A DNA stretch of 64,000 nt from Bedellia somnulentella (Eukaryota; Arthropoda; Insecta; Lepidoptera; Bedelliidae). The notes beneath the pieces are model-generated. The model made no database searches and was not told where the DNA came from. It saw only the letters and a list, made by a program, of their open reading frames with translations. Location: assembly GCA_963576735.1 (NCBI GenBank), contig OY755189.1, positions 2,480,001-2,544,000 of the forward strand, given 5' to 3'. The stretch's first letter is position 1; each line of letters begins with the position of its first letter. This document shows, in pieces, positions 31,921 to 41,556 of the stretch. The position numbers and the translations under genes are program-made.

Positions 31921-32844
31921 TCGTAGGATGATTTGATGTTTAGGTTTTTTGCAAAAAACCTAGGGATTTTGCAAAAATCCGGATAACTAGACAACGGTTA
32001 TAATATTTTCTAATCTTACTAGGTTTTTTGCAAAAAAAACTTGTTGGTTTAGTATGACTCCGAAACGAAATGTCAGTTTTTATGAATACTGTTCACTGAT
32101 TGGTCGATTGCAGTGCCCCATAAACACGTCATCTCTGATTGGTTGTTAATTAAGACGTACTTATATACTTCATTGTTCCTACCTACATTTAATTTTATTG
32201 TTATTTTAATTTTAGTTACAAAAAGTTCCTAAGTATAAAAATAGTATTGTCATTTTCCTTTATAACTCTAGCTATAATACCTCAATACTACAATTTAAAA
32301 CGTACTTATTGTTCCTACCTATATTGAAGACGTCCGTGGCCGAGTGGATAGGTGACTAGCTTTTCGGTCTGGAGGTTGCGGGTTTGATCCCCACTGAGAG
32401 GAACATTTATGTGATGAGCATATGTGTATTATATTATATTAAATATATCGCTGAGTTAGTATCCCATAATACAAGTGTTACTTAGTTTGGGGTAACTTGG
32501 TCTGTGTATACTATGTCCGAACGTGATTGTAATTTTACTCCAACAAAAGAGTAAAAAAATATATTTAATTCCTAGTATCCAATAAGTATTGTCATTTCTT
32601 ACCCTTTATAACTGTAGCTATAATATCTTATACCACATTGACGAACCAATCAGAATAAGTGTAGGCGAGCAATCAGAAATCAGCCAATCAGCATTAAAGA
32701 AGTACAATCTTACTAAACCAACTAAATTTTTTGCAAAAATACCTAGTAAGATTAGAAAATATTATAATCGTTGTCTAATTATCCGGATTTTTGCAAAATC
32801 CCTAGGTTTTTTGTAAAAAACCTAAACATCAAATCATCCTACGA
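31921..32844. mobile_element. Long-TIR DNA element, 924 bp
   Basis: Ends are TCGTAGGATGATTTGATGTT and its complement. Inverted homology continues about 110 bp inward through TTTTTTGCAAAAAACC and TCTAATCTTACTAGG. Internal direct repeats of GTATTGTCATTT are present. No transposase; a SINE-H copy lies inside. TSD not clear. Confidence 0.85.
32329..32570 (+). mobile_element. SINE-H with tRNA-like head, nested
   Basis: Box A GTGGCCGAGTGGATAGG and box B GGGTTTGATCCCC, then a body ending CCCATAATACAAG ... TTGGGGTAACTTGGTC. The head resembles a Leu/Ser-type tRNA. Inserted inside the 924 bp TIR element. Confidence 0.8.
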
Positions 32845-32875
32845 CGTATACACGTGCGTGGGTGGGTTGGGTGGT

Positions 32876-33113
32876 GGGTACTCACGGCTGTAAATCCCTA
32901 GAAGGGGTAGCCAGAGCTAAGGAATCAGAAATTCTTCAGCCACTTTTGGAAACGTGAGTGGGGAAAAGATGGTAAGATAAATGTTGTTGGTGATGGGTCT
33001 CCAACCGCATCGCCCAAAAATCCCTTAAAAGCCCCTATACCATTAGTCGCCTCTTACCCACACCCACCGGAAGAAATGGGGTAGTGCTATTCTAAGCCGA
33101 CACTACACAGCAG
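32876..33113 (-). mobile_element. SINE-A, full length
   Basis: Body intact; the CATA tail has degenerated to GTGCGTGGGTGGGTTGGG. Confidence 0.9.
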
Positions 33114-33361
33114 AGGAATTTAATATAACAATAATAAATAATTTTGTTACTCTTACTCACATTTTTCATAGGATAACGATTATTATAATATTGATTAAGT
33201 ATTTCAAAATAACGATAGCAAAAAGTTCCTTGTCGTCTTCTTCTCTTTACAAAACATCTAGGAAGCGACGAGGAATTTATGTACTAAACTACCTTTGGTT
33301 TTCGTTCTATTTACTTACGTCCTCTATGCGATCAATAAAAACACAGAGTCAAGTAAACAGT

Positions 33362-33367
33362 TTTATT
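33362..33367 (-). terminator. Poly(A) signal overlapping the gene end
   Basis: AATAAA begins directly after the TGA stop on the minus strand. A GT-rich stretch (TCTGTGTTTTT) follows about 20 bases downstream, as expected for cleavage. Confidence 0.6.
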
Positions 33368-33502
33368 TCAAAATTTATTGATTTCCTCAATCCTCCTAAA
33401 GAACCTCAACTTCATCTGCAGCACGCCTAGTATCCAGTCCGCGGTCAACTGTACGAACCTGACGTCATGGTCCTGGTAGTGGCCTTCGAGTCGGAATGTA
33501 AT
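33368..33502 (-). CDS. Host gene X, last coding exon (44 aa and stop)
   Basis: Acceptor TTTTTTAG at phase 0, then [19 protein letters not shown] and a C-terminus [15 protein letters not shown]. Codons are GC-rich relative to the AT-rich flanks and the frame fits the preceding exon without adjustment. The C-terminus looks like an amphipathic helix with basic and acidic residues; no transmembrane segment. Product not recognised. The three exons together give 145 C-terminal residues. Confidence 0.7.
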   Translation of the reverse strand: MTFRLEGHYQDHDVRFVQLTADWILGVLQMKLRFFRRIEEINKF

Positions 33503-33521
33503 CTAAAAAAACACATAAATG

Positions 33522-33785
33522 CATATAATCACGCCATTACTTTCCAGAGATTATCTATCGCTATGATACGATCCTGAAGAGCAAGCACGAGCGCTATTTT
33601 ATCGACACGATAGCGGTTAGAATGAGATGGCAGTATACGATACTAAGTAAGTGCGTAAAAGATGGCTGCTTTATCCCGCCCGTGCGATAACTAGTTTAAA
33701 CACCGCTCGTACTAGCCGGGCTGGTAATCCTATCAAGCGTCGTCTACGTTCATCAATCAGTTCATACATTTTCTCTTCAGACTAC
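33522..33785 (-). repeat. SINE-B split by MITE-D
   Basis: 33522-33580 (ATCACGCCATTACTTTCC ... ATACGATCCTGA) and 33727-33785 (TACGTTCATCAATCAGTTCA ...) are the two halves of one B copy lying in host gene X, upstream of its last exon. Confidence 0.75.
33581..33717 (+). mobile_element. MITE-D copy inside SINE-B
   Basis: GCAAGCACGAGCGCTATTTT at the left and ACCGCTCGTACTAGC at the right. Interior GGTTAGAATGAGATGGCAGT is shared with all D copies. Confidence 0.85.
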
Positions 33786-33838
33786 TACTTGAACATATTC
33801 TCTAGTATATCTTGAATCGAATCTAGTATATCGAGGCT

Positions 33839-33950
33839 TGCTGTGTAGTGTCGGCTTAGAATAGCGAAAAGTGGCTGAGTTCTAATTCCCTAGCTCTGGC
33901 TACCCCTTCAAGGGATTTATAGCCGTGAGTATATGTATGTATGTATGTAT
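33839..33950 (+). mobile_element. SINE-A with internal deletion, 12 bp repeat flank
   Basis: The 5' 30 bases are joined directly to AAAAGTGGCTGAG. TATCTTGAATCG occurs at both sides (about 33808 and 33948), consistent with a TSD enclosing about 20 extra bases. Confidence 0.8.
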
Positions 33951-34310
33951 CTTGAATCGTGCGTGATTGTCCTGACCCTACACTTTAACTTGCTACCGTA
34001 CTCTTTGTACCAATATTCTCACATAATTTTTCTCACTATTTATTTTACATACGGTATTACACGACTTTTGATAGTTTCGTACGTACGTTCCTACAATCAT
34101 ATCTCTCCTCACAATTCAACAAAATATTGTAACGACATTCCGACAGATTGAATGAAAACACGTCTATTTTGTTACATTATTCCTCATTTTGTTTGCTAAA
34201 CAGAATGGCCATGAAATCACAAAACAACACTGGTTTCTATTGTGAGCCCCACCTATAATAAAATATCAAACATATTCAAGTTACAAAAAGTTAAACAAAT
34301 AAGATTAACC

Positions 34311-34441
34311 TAGCTAGTACGAGCGGTATATTAACTAGATAGCGCGTGGTACAAAACAGCCATCTCTTTCGCACTTACATAATATCGTATGTTTCATTTC
34401 ATTCTAACAGGCAGAGTAAAGATAAAATAACGCTCGTGCTA
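34311..34441 (-). mobile_element. MITE-D copy
   Basis: TAGCTAGTACGAGCGG ... CGCTCGTGCTA; interior diverged. Confidence 0.8.
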
Positions 34442-34557
34442 TGCCTCCAAGTACAACATTATTAAATCGGTACGCTCATTTCATTTCACATCCACCCGTA
34501 GTTTGTCTTTGCTTCTAATTGGTATTGCCACGCTTATTAGTTTATCCAGGTTTGAGC

Positions 34558-34735
34558 AAAGAGGCGATCAATAGTCCAATGGTAGAGTATTCCAGATGAG
34601 AACCACTTTAGTATTGTTTTGTCTCATTCAGTTGTTAAGATTTCAATGCGACAGAACGATACTTAAGTTGTTCTCAGCTGGAATACTCAATTGGAAAACC
34701 TTCTCCGATGGAAACTAATCGCTTGGGTATTATTT
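34558..34735 (+). repeat. SINE-B remnant split by MITE-K
   Basis: GAGGCGATCAATAGTC at the left and GATGGAAACTAATCGCTTGG at the right match the two sides of the B 3' half. Confidence 0.55.
34575..34696 (-). mobile_element. MITE-K, diverged copy
   Basis: Inverse orientation relative to the 46.9 and 48.4 kb copies. GTATTCCAGATGAGAACCAC pairs with GTTGTTCTCAGCTGGAATAC. Confidence 0.75.
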
Positions 34736-35003
34736 ATATGTGTGTAGTCTGACTTTAGTCCTAATTTTAATATAATTTCGTCATGTTAAGCGCAAAACTA
34801 TAAAGGGTCATGGCACATGAAGATTGGTTATTCCAGCTTATCCATCTAGGATATAGTAGTGACGTTATAAGTGGAGCAAGGCACCTTTAACACCAAATAA
34901 AATTATGAATAAAACAAGTTTACGGCCCATTGTTAGCACACGTAAGACCAACGCGTGACCACTTGTAACAATATGGGCTATGTGTTGTGTTATTAAACAT
35001 TAT

Positions 35004-35138
35004 ACCTACATGCATATATTTACGGCTTTATATCCTAAAAAAGTTAGCCAGAGCTCCGAAAGTAGAAATTGTTCAGGCACTTATGGAAATTGAGCGGTGA
35101 AAAGATGGTAAATGATGGGTCTCCACATTGCACAGCAA
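35004..35138 (-). repeat. SINE-A, old and deleted
   Basis: TTTACGGCTTTATATCCTAA ... GCACAGCA, lacking most of the 5' half. Confidence 0.7.
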
Positions 35139-35155
35139 TCTCTGAAAAAACGCTA

Positions 35156-35405
35156 CATACATACATACATATACTCACGGCTTTAAATCCCTAGAAGGGG
35201 TAGCCAGAGCTAAGGAATTCGAAATTCCTCAGCCACGTTTGGAAAGTTGAGTGGGGAAAAGATGGTAAAAATAAAGGTTTTTGGTAATGGGTCTCCAACC
35301 GCATCGCCCAAAAATCCAATAAAAAGCCCCAATACCCTTAGTCGCCTCTTACGACACCCGTGGGTAGAAAGGGGTAGCGACATTCTAAGCCGGCATTACA
35401 CAGCA
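35156..35405 (-). mobile_element. SINE-A, full length, 17 bp TSD
   Basis: Flanked by ATCTCTGAAAAAACGCT (35139-35155) and ATCTTTGAAAAAACGCT (35406-35422), one mismatch. Same subfamily as the 24.4 kb copy. Confidence 0.95.
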
Positions 35406-35529
35406 ATCTTTGAAAAAACGCTAAACCTTAAGAAATCGTTTCATACTCAACCACGGGTAAAAATGGGTTAGTGCTACTCTGTGCCGCCACCTATTCTATT
35501 TTTGAAAATAGTAGGTTAAAACATCTTAC

Positions 35530-35643
35530 CATAGGAAACGGTTTATCCGAAGGACGCTCGAACAGATAATCTGTGATGGTGAAGTACACGGCGACCGAGG
35601 CTTGAGGTATCGGATACTGAGTTGTTGGCTGGCTGAAGATTGC
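35530..35643 (-). CDS. Host gene X, penultimate exon (38 aa)
   Basis: Acceptor ATGTTCAG, then AIFSQPTTQYPIPQASVAVY, TDYLFERPSDK and FPM, and a GTAAGA donor, all phase 0. One alternative frame is also open, but only this one joins the final exon in phase. A SINE-A insertion lies about 25 bp upstream of the acceptor. Confidence 0.7.
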
Positions 35644-35679
35644 CTGAACATTAACATTATCAAACTTTTATAAAAAACT

Positions 35680-35929
35680 AGTCGCCTCTTCGCACCGGAA
35701 GAAATGGGGTAGTGCTATTCTAAGCCGACACTACACAGCAACTAATGGTATTGGGGCTTTCTAAGGGATTTTTGGGCAATGCGGTTGGAGACCCATCACC
35801 AACAACCTTTATTTTACCATCTTTTCCTCATGCAACTTCCAAAAGTGGCTGAGGAATTTCTACTTCCTTAGCTCTGGCTAACCCTTCTAGGGATTTATAG
35901 CCGTGAGTATATGTATGTATGTATGTATG
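35680..35929 (+). mobile_element. SINE-A with inverted 5' end, 11 bp TSD
   Basis: 35680-35739 is the antisense of the SINE 5' end (ending CACTACACAGCA). 35740-35929 is sense body from ACTAATGGTATTGGGGC to the TATG tail. TATAAAAAACT flanks the whole unit (35669-35679, 35930-35940). Intronic in host gene X. Confidence 0.92.
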
Positions 35930-36009
35930 TATAAAAAACTTGTTTGCAATAAACTACACTAATGCACAAAAAAAAATATTCCAAACCGAAAGAGTGAGTG
36001 ACCTCACCT

Positions 36010-36225
36010 CTCTTTGATCATTCTTCATCATTCAGGCAATACACGTGCACTGCTGGACATAAGCCTCCCCCAAAGATCTCCACAACGACCTTCGTGCACT
36101 TTCATCAAGTGGTCTTCGGGTAACTCTGAGCTTTCTCAAGATGCTCATTGTGCGAGGATAGGTCCCAGAACCGTAAGTAATAGCTAGCAACAGACATTGT
36201 TCAAATAGTATTGTATTCACCTATA
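36010..36225 (-). repeat. RTE-type LINE C-terminus, internally deleted
   Basis: The minus frame reads QCLLLAITYGSGTY ... ILRKLRVTRR, an RTE-like ...LPAxTYGSETW... block. It then jumps to RRSLWRSLGEAYVQQC, the typical RTE end. The 3' end has GTCCAGCAGTGCACGTGTAT. The intervening block is missing. Confidence 0.75.
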
Positions 36226-36581
36226 CTTATTTTCGAATTCTTCCTTTACAGCAGATCCATGCAGATATACAAAACAAAAAACACACAGCTTAGCCGCTCA
36301 TTCAGAATTTAGTATGATATTCGTAAAACAACGCAATAGCTTCTAATAGGCACTTTACATTGTCAAAGAGAGCCTTATTAAGGCTGTTTTCCAACCAACC
36401 AGAGCGTGAGATATTATTAACTTTTCCCTAGAAATCATAATGATCTGTAATTAAGCGCAGTTAATATGCGAACCATCAGATTATATGCTACCATGTTACT
36501 TAAAGATAAGTTTTATGGGAGAATAGCTTCAAACCAAGTAGACACAGTTCGTAGATAGTAGTCGTAGATGTAGATAGTTGT

Positions 36582-36827
36582 ACATAGATACATACATATA
36601 CTCACGGCTTTAAATCCCTAAACGGGGTAGCCAGAGCTTGGGAATGAGAAAGTCGTCAGCCACTTTTGGAGATTGAGTGGGGAAAGGATGGTAATAATAA
36701 ATAATTGTTGGTGACGTCTCCAACCACATCGCCCAAAAACCACTTATGAAACCCTTAAATAACATACCCTTACGACACCCGTGGGCAGAAAGGGGTAGTG
36801 ACATTCTAAGACGGCACTACACGGCCA
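36582..36827 (-). mobile_element. SINE-A, full length, 11 bp TSD
   Basis: TAGATAGTTGT at 36571-36581 and 36828-36838. Lies in the intron of host gene X between the first two exons seen. Confidence 0.92.
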
Positions 36828-36894
36828 TAGATAGTTGTGTTCACTAAACATCTTTATATATTGCAAGCTTAAGTGTCTCAATGATTGGGCTAAC

Positions 36895-37085
36895 CTCAAA
36901 ATAATAATACACGCATGCATCCCCCTTAGACAAGCCCACGTATTTCAGGTTGTACGTGAACCTCTTCGAAAGCTGCCAGGATTCTTCAATAGCATTCTTC
37001 AGATACTCCTCACCGTGAGGGATGATAGGGGCATCGCCTCTCACTAGGGGCAAGATGAGGGGCTTGCCCACTGCCGTGCGAGTTT
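36895..37085 (-). CDS. Host gene X, antepenultimate exon (63 codons)
   Basis: Acceptor CGTTCCAG at 37093-37086, then 2 bases of a split codon. The frame follows: TRTAVGKPLILPLVRGDAP, IIPHGEEYLKNAIEESWQ, RFTYNLKYVGLSKG, and ends YYYFE before a GTTAGC donor (36894). The donor choice is inferred; TGC|GTGTAT would also keep phase 0. Soluble, mixed alpha/beta-like composition. Earlier exons must lie at higher coordinates but were not found. Product unknown. Confidence 0.65.
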
Positions 37086-37201
37086 CTGGAACGAAATCGA
37101 AATTATAATTTAATTAATTTAGTTTAGTATTTAGTGAGACCATTTATTGTACTCTCGAGTTTTAATACATATATCAATCTTTTGATACATACGTGCCCTT
37201 A

Positions 37202-37696
37202 GGGCTCTTGCGCACTAGCGGCCAGCCGCGGGGGCGGCTAGCCGCGCGGTCTGCCGCTTCCCCAGTTTAATATGCAACCGCCTGTGATTGTGCGCACTTG
37301 ACCGCCGCAAATTTTCAACCACGGCGGTTGAATGGAGAGCTGCGGCCCGCTCCGCGGCTGGCCGCCATATTGCTTATACGCACTGGCGGTTTTAGTTTGC
37401 GGCGAGCCGCCGATGATTTTGTACGTGAGTCGCAGCCATGGACTTCGACACAGAGAACTTTTTTTACTTTTATTTCGTTGTTTTCGGGAGTAATAATAAA
37501 TAACACAAGCTATCTCGATGGCGTCCATTTTGTTTATGGGGCACGCGGACCGCTCTGGTCCAACCGCTGAACGCGATTTCATTGCGGTTTCTTCGCGGTT
37601 GGCCGCCATAGCGGTCAGCCGCAATGAAACCGCGTTTAGCGGTTGGACCGCTCAAACAAACCGCCTAGGCGGCTAACCGCTAGTGCGCAAGAGCCC
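37202..37696. mobile_element. PIF/Harbinger-like MITE, 495 bp, TTA TSD
   Basis: 20 bp perfect terminal inverted repeats GGGCTCTTGCGCACTAGCGG, flanked by TTA (37199-37201, 37697-37699). Very GC-rich, with repeated CCGC/GCGG sub-blocks. Inside, at 37438, CCATGGACTTCGACACAGAG reads MDFDTENFF, like the start of a MADF-type protein of Harbinger elements, and then decays. TTA duplication and GGG ends fit the superfamily. Confidence 0.85.
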
Positions 37697-37711
37697 TTAT
37701 TTTCTTCAGAT

Positions 37712-37740
37712 TTCGACGCCTGCCTTTTTAACATATTAGT
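37712..37740 (-). repeat. SINE-B 5' fragment
   Basis: TTTCGACGCCTGCCTTTTTAAC, the usual B 5' boundary. Confidence 0.5.
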
Positions 37741-37958
37741 AGCTTCACCTGTATGTATGTATGTAACCAACTCCTTGAAACTCGATTATGATCCACTTTA
37801 AACGGACTGATTTAATTCAAAATTTGTAGACTAATAGAGGATTAATCAGGGACAATATAATAATTTCATAGCTTTATCTGTTTTCCCGTGAATAACCGCG
37901 GGTTGCTAGTTGAATGTGCTTCAAAAGCGTGTTTTTTTGTTTATTTTAAACTCTATTT

Positions 37959-38214
37959 GCTGTGTAGTGTCGGCTTAGCATAGCACTACCCCATTTCTTC
38001 CGGTGGGTGTACGTAAGAGGCGACTAACGGTATTGGGGCTTTGAAGGGATTTTTGGGCGATGCGGTTGGAGACCCATCACCAAAAACCTTTATTTTTACC
38101 ATCTTTTCCCCACTCAACTTCCAAAAGTGGCTGAGGAACTTATAATTCCTTAGCTCTGGCTACCCCTTCTAGGGAAATATAGCCGTGAGTATATGTATGT
38201 ATGTATGTATGTAT
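37959..38214 (+). mobile_element. SINE-A, full length
   Basis: Near consensus, with at least five TATG units in the tail. Confidence 0.93.
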
Positions 38215-38960
38215 GATAGATTGAAACTGTATTCTCGCACACGGTAGTTATTTTTCCTTAGACATTAAAGAACGAAGACCGAAATCAATGATCCAAGCGA
38301 ATGAATTGAACGAAAGGTCAGTTTAACTGTCATCTTAGATATGAAAAGGTCTTCATATCTGTCAATATTTTTACTCGACATTGGCGAAATAATTGTGGCA
38401 AACACGATTGAAGCCACCTAAACAAAAATTGAATATTGAATCTGTCAATATTTACTTAGGTTTTGGTTTGTTTATATTTTCCTTTAAGTGTACTTCGCCG
38501 GTAACTAGCAAAGTCTGAATTCCCAAATGGACCATCCGACAACCGAATTTAGTTTTGGAAATTTTATAATGGAAAAATAATATTTTTTTTATATTTTAAT
38601 AATATAATTAACGTTGATCCAAGTAGATATTATTTACAACTTCTAGGACTATTTGATCTATGATCCATTTAATATATTTACCTACATTTTAATTTTCTAT
38701 CTATTTTCAAACAAAATTTGAAAACAAAATGGCTACCGTTCGCACGACATCTTCAAATATCATCATATCGTCTGATCGTGACCACACGATATCATCCTTT
38801 GATATATATCATCATATCGGCTGGTTTTCAATAGAAAAATATCGATCGGATAAAGTGAGAATAGCTCAAGTCAAATATCGATCGCAAAATATCACAAAAG
38901 TGATAAATATCGAAAGTGATATAATATCTACCGTGTGAGAATTGCCCTCCAGATCTATTC
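38215..38960. other. Unassigned, with TATCG/GATA-rich block
   Basis: No gene. 38750-38935 repeats ATATCGATCG, ATCATATCGG and TATC/GATA motifs many times. An open frame there is low-complexity and not credible. Confidence 0.45.
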
Positions 38961-38964
38961 GATC

Positions 38965-39108
38965 TGCCCGGCTAGTACGAGCGCTATTATATCGAAACGA
39001 TAACGGTTAGAATGAGATGGCAGTATGCGATACTGAGTAAGTGCGTAAGAGATGGCTGCTTTATCTCACGCGATAACCAGTTTAAACACCGCTCGTACTA
39101 GCCGGGCA
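38965..39108 (+). mobile_element. MITE-D, best-preserved ends
   Basis: TGCCCGGCTAGTACGAGCG and its inverse CGCTCGTACTAGCCGGGCA (19 bp) bound 144 bp. No coding. Confidence 0.92.
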
Positions 39109-39390
39109 GAACGTGCCTGCAGTCATTTTCTACTGACATTATCGTTCACATTGGGCCGATACGTTGGCTCTATATACCTCAATTGCAAATGAACTTTTAG
39201 CCATCCTCTCTATGCCCTTATGTCGTATACTCCTCATTAATACGTATATTTATGAATCATTGTTATCTTAATCGATCTTTTGATGGTCATACATTCCGTT
39301 AACAAATTATATATTTGATAGACGTAGACTCACTGATGTGTCATCAAACTCATTGTAAAATGACACCAGAATTTCACTAAGCAATATTTA

Positions 39391-39617
39391 TATACATACA
39401 TACATACATATACTCACGGCTATAAATGAAATGAGAAATTCCTCAGCTACTTTTGGAAAGTTAAGTGGGGAAGAGATGGTAAAATAAAGGTTGTTGGTGA
39501 TGGGTCTCCAACCGCATCGCCCAAAACTCCCTTAAAAGCCCCAATACCGTTAGTCGCCTCTTACGTACACCCACTGGAAGAAATGGGGTAGTGCTATTCT
39601 AGCCGACACTACACTGC
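39391..39617 (-). mobile_element. SINE-A, small deletion near tail
   Basis: GGCTATAAATGAAATGAGAA replaces the CCCTAGAAGGGGTAGCC segment; the rest is intact. Confidence 0.88.
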
Positions 39618-39713
39618 TTGTAAGTGGGAGGGCGGGCGGTGCACAGTGCATGTTGCATGAAGACTACAGGTATTTAGCGGAATTAAGTGAAGAAACTTAT
39701 TAATATTAGTATT

Positions 39714-39756
39714 AACATCTAATAAGTTATAATGAAGCTATAACTTATTAGATGTT
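39714..39756. other. Perfect 18 bp hairpin
   Basis: AACATCTAATAAGTTATA, 7-base loop ATGAAGC, then the exact complement. Nothing else in the vicinity explains it. Confidence 0.7.
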
Positions 39757-39839
39757 GGCAAGTCTATCCACCCGCATCATCAAAATGTTGAACGAAGCTA
39801 AGTAAATAAAGCGATTTAGTTAGTATTTTCTAAGACTTT

Positions 39840-40440
39840 CACGACTGCACATTATAATTGAAACAGTTTATGACTTTTGGATATTTTAATCGCGTGTTAT
39901 TACATTATTTTTAAAGCCCGACGTTTCGAAAACTTTTCAGTTATTATGGTCACGGGAAGACTGAGGTGTTATTTGTCATTAATCATTATACAGTACTATA
40001 AAACTAGGTTGGCATGGGACCGTCGGATGGCAATAAAAGGAGCGAAGCGAGCGAATTGTTTACGTAATTTTTCCATAGACTAAGCTTGTAATTTTTTAAT
40101 GGTGAATATTCCTCCGTGGTACATCCGATTTTTATCAAAATTGACATAAACCATCTAGACATGGTTCTTGACCACCGTGCAAAATTTCAGGGTTCTGAGT
40201 TGAGCCGTTTGGGAGGAGTACGATCACAACGAAATGCAAAAGTCGGGGGTAAATGGAGCTTCGCTCCAATAATTAATACTAACTACCTTCACAAAATTTA
40301 AGTTACATTTGCGTTTAATATTTGCTAAGTACAAAAAAGCTAATGTTATCTTGAGTTGTTAGTGTTCTTTAAATAAATTGCGATTGAAATATCCGAAAGT
40401 CATAAGTTGTTTCAATGACACTATTAGTTGTTATCAAAAG
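39840..40440. other. Unassigned stretch
   Basis: Two short open frames (around 39877-40083 and 40116-40301) lack recognisable content. GTGGTACATCCGATTTTTAT and a CGTGCAAAATTTCAGGGTTC block look like repeat sequence. Confidence 0.35.
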
Positions 40441-40611
40441 CATAAACTTAGCACATCTCTGGTGGAGTCGGACCACTTTACATGGGTATAGGAAACGATT
40501 CTGTTGGTTCTATCAAAACATACTATCCTCGCACATCTTTGGTGGACACGCAGCTTACCGAGATACTGTCACGTGATAAAATAAACCCAGCCATGTGAAG
40601 ATTAACCAACC

Positions 40612-40790
40612 ACATACATACATACATATACCACGCCATTAGTTCCCATTGGGGTAGGCAGAGACTATTGATCGCCACTTCGTACATCCTGACAAACCTC
40701 TCTAGCTTTGTTTACATCCATCAATCTTTTCATACATGCTCTTTTATTCTTCATACTTCGAACGCCAGCCTTTTTGAGCACACTCTCAAT
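40612..40790 (-). mobile_element. SINE-B, full length
   Basis: CATA tail to CGAACGCCAGCCTTTTTGAG at the 5' end; near consensus. Confidence 0.92.
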
Positions 40791-41505
40791 TTGGTCCAAC
40801 CAACCACCAACCTTACATTTGTGTTAAAAAGTATATATTTATGAAGTTTCAATAGAACTCAAGCTACCAAGATGTTTGCGTGTGTGTGTGTCTGTGTATT
40901 AAATAAAAGAACTTATTTCTCTAGTTTCTGTTACCTGCAAGTGCCTGTAAAGACTGATGTTTATTTAAACGCATTTTCGCTTTATTTATTATTAATGTGA
41001 CGACGTTTATAGCAATATCCTCATACAGTGTAACTTTTGGTAGTGGGAGTTCCATCTTGAAGATATTTTTTTGGCTGCAATAACTTTATGCTAGTAAGGT
41101 TTGTTAAAAACAATTATTATTATTATTAAAAATAATTGCTAATAAATGATAAATTGGTTTATATAATCAATATTTCGTCTAAGCTTTGAAATTAAAATAA
41201 TTATTTATACATGAGCTGTCATTTGGACACATCTTTTTTCGTTTTATTTTGTATTTGATTTCAATAAATAAGAAAGACTAAGTTTCTATGCCATACAGCT
41301 TTATTGGCTTTTCTATTCTGTAATGCAAGAATAATATGATTATTGGTGTTTATATATACGGATTTAAAAAATAACACCAAGTTTTCATTAATAGTACACA
41401 CGGCAAAATCCTGAACAGTGTAAACATTGTGATATGTAATTATGATGAATAACTTTAATGTGGATCGGTAATAATTAAAAAAAAAAGAACTCAGTTCCAA
41501 AAGTG
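40791..41505. other. AT-rich intergenic DNA
   Basis: No gene. A short GTGT run at 40879. Confidence 0.4.
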
Positions 41506-41556
41506 GCTGAAACTCTGACTACCTCTTTTCGGAATTTATAGCCGTGTGTATAATGA
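41506..41556 (+). repeat. SINE-A 3' end
   Basis: AAAAGTGGCTGAAACTCTGA ... TAGCCGTGTGTAT. Confidence 0.65.

Noticed and set aside
33191..33430. Plus-strand 79-codon frame
   Set aside because: It is antisense to the better supported minus-strand last exon with acceptor, stop and poly(A) signal.
37298..37570. Several overlapping frames in GC-rich sequence
   Set aside because: They lie inside the Harbinger-like MITE and arise because GC-rich DNA has few stops.
38729..38938. 69-codon frame from ATG
   Set aside because: Low-complexity product of the TATCG-rich block; no homology-like features.
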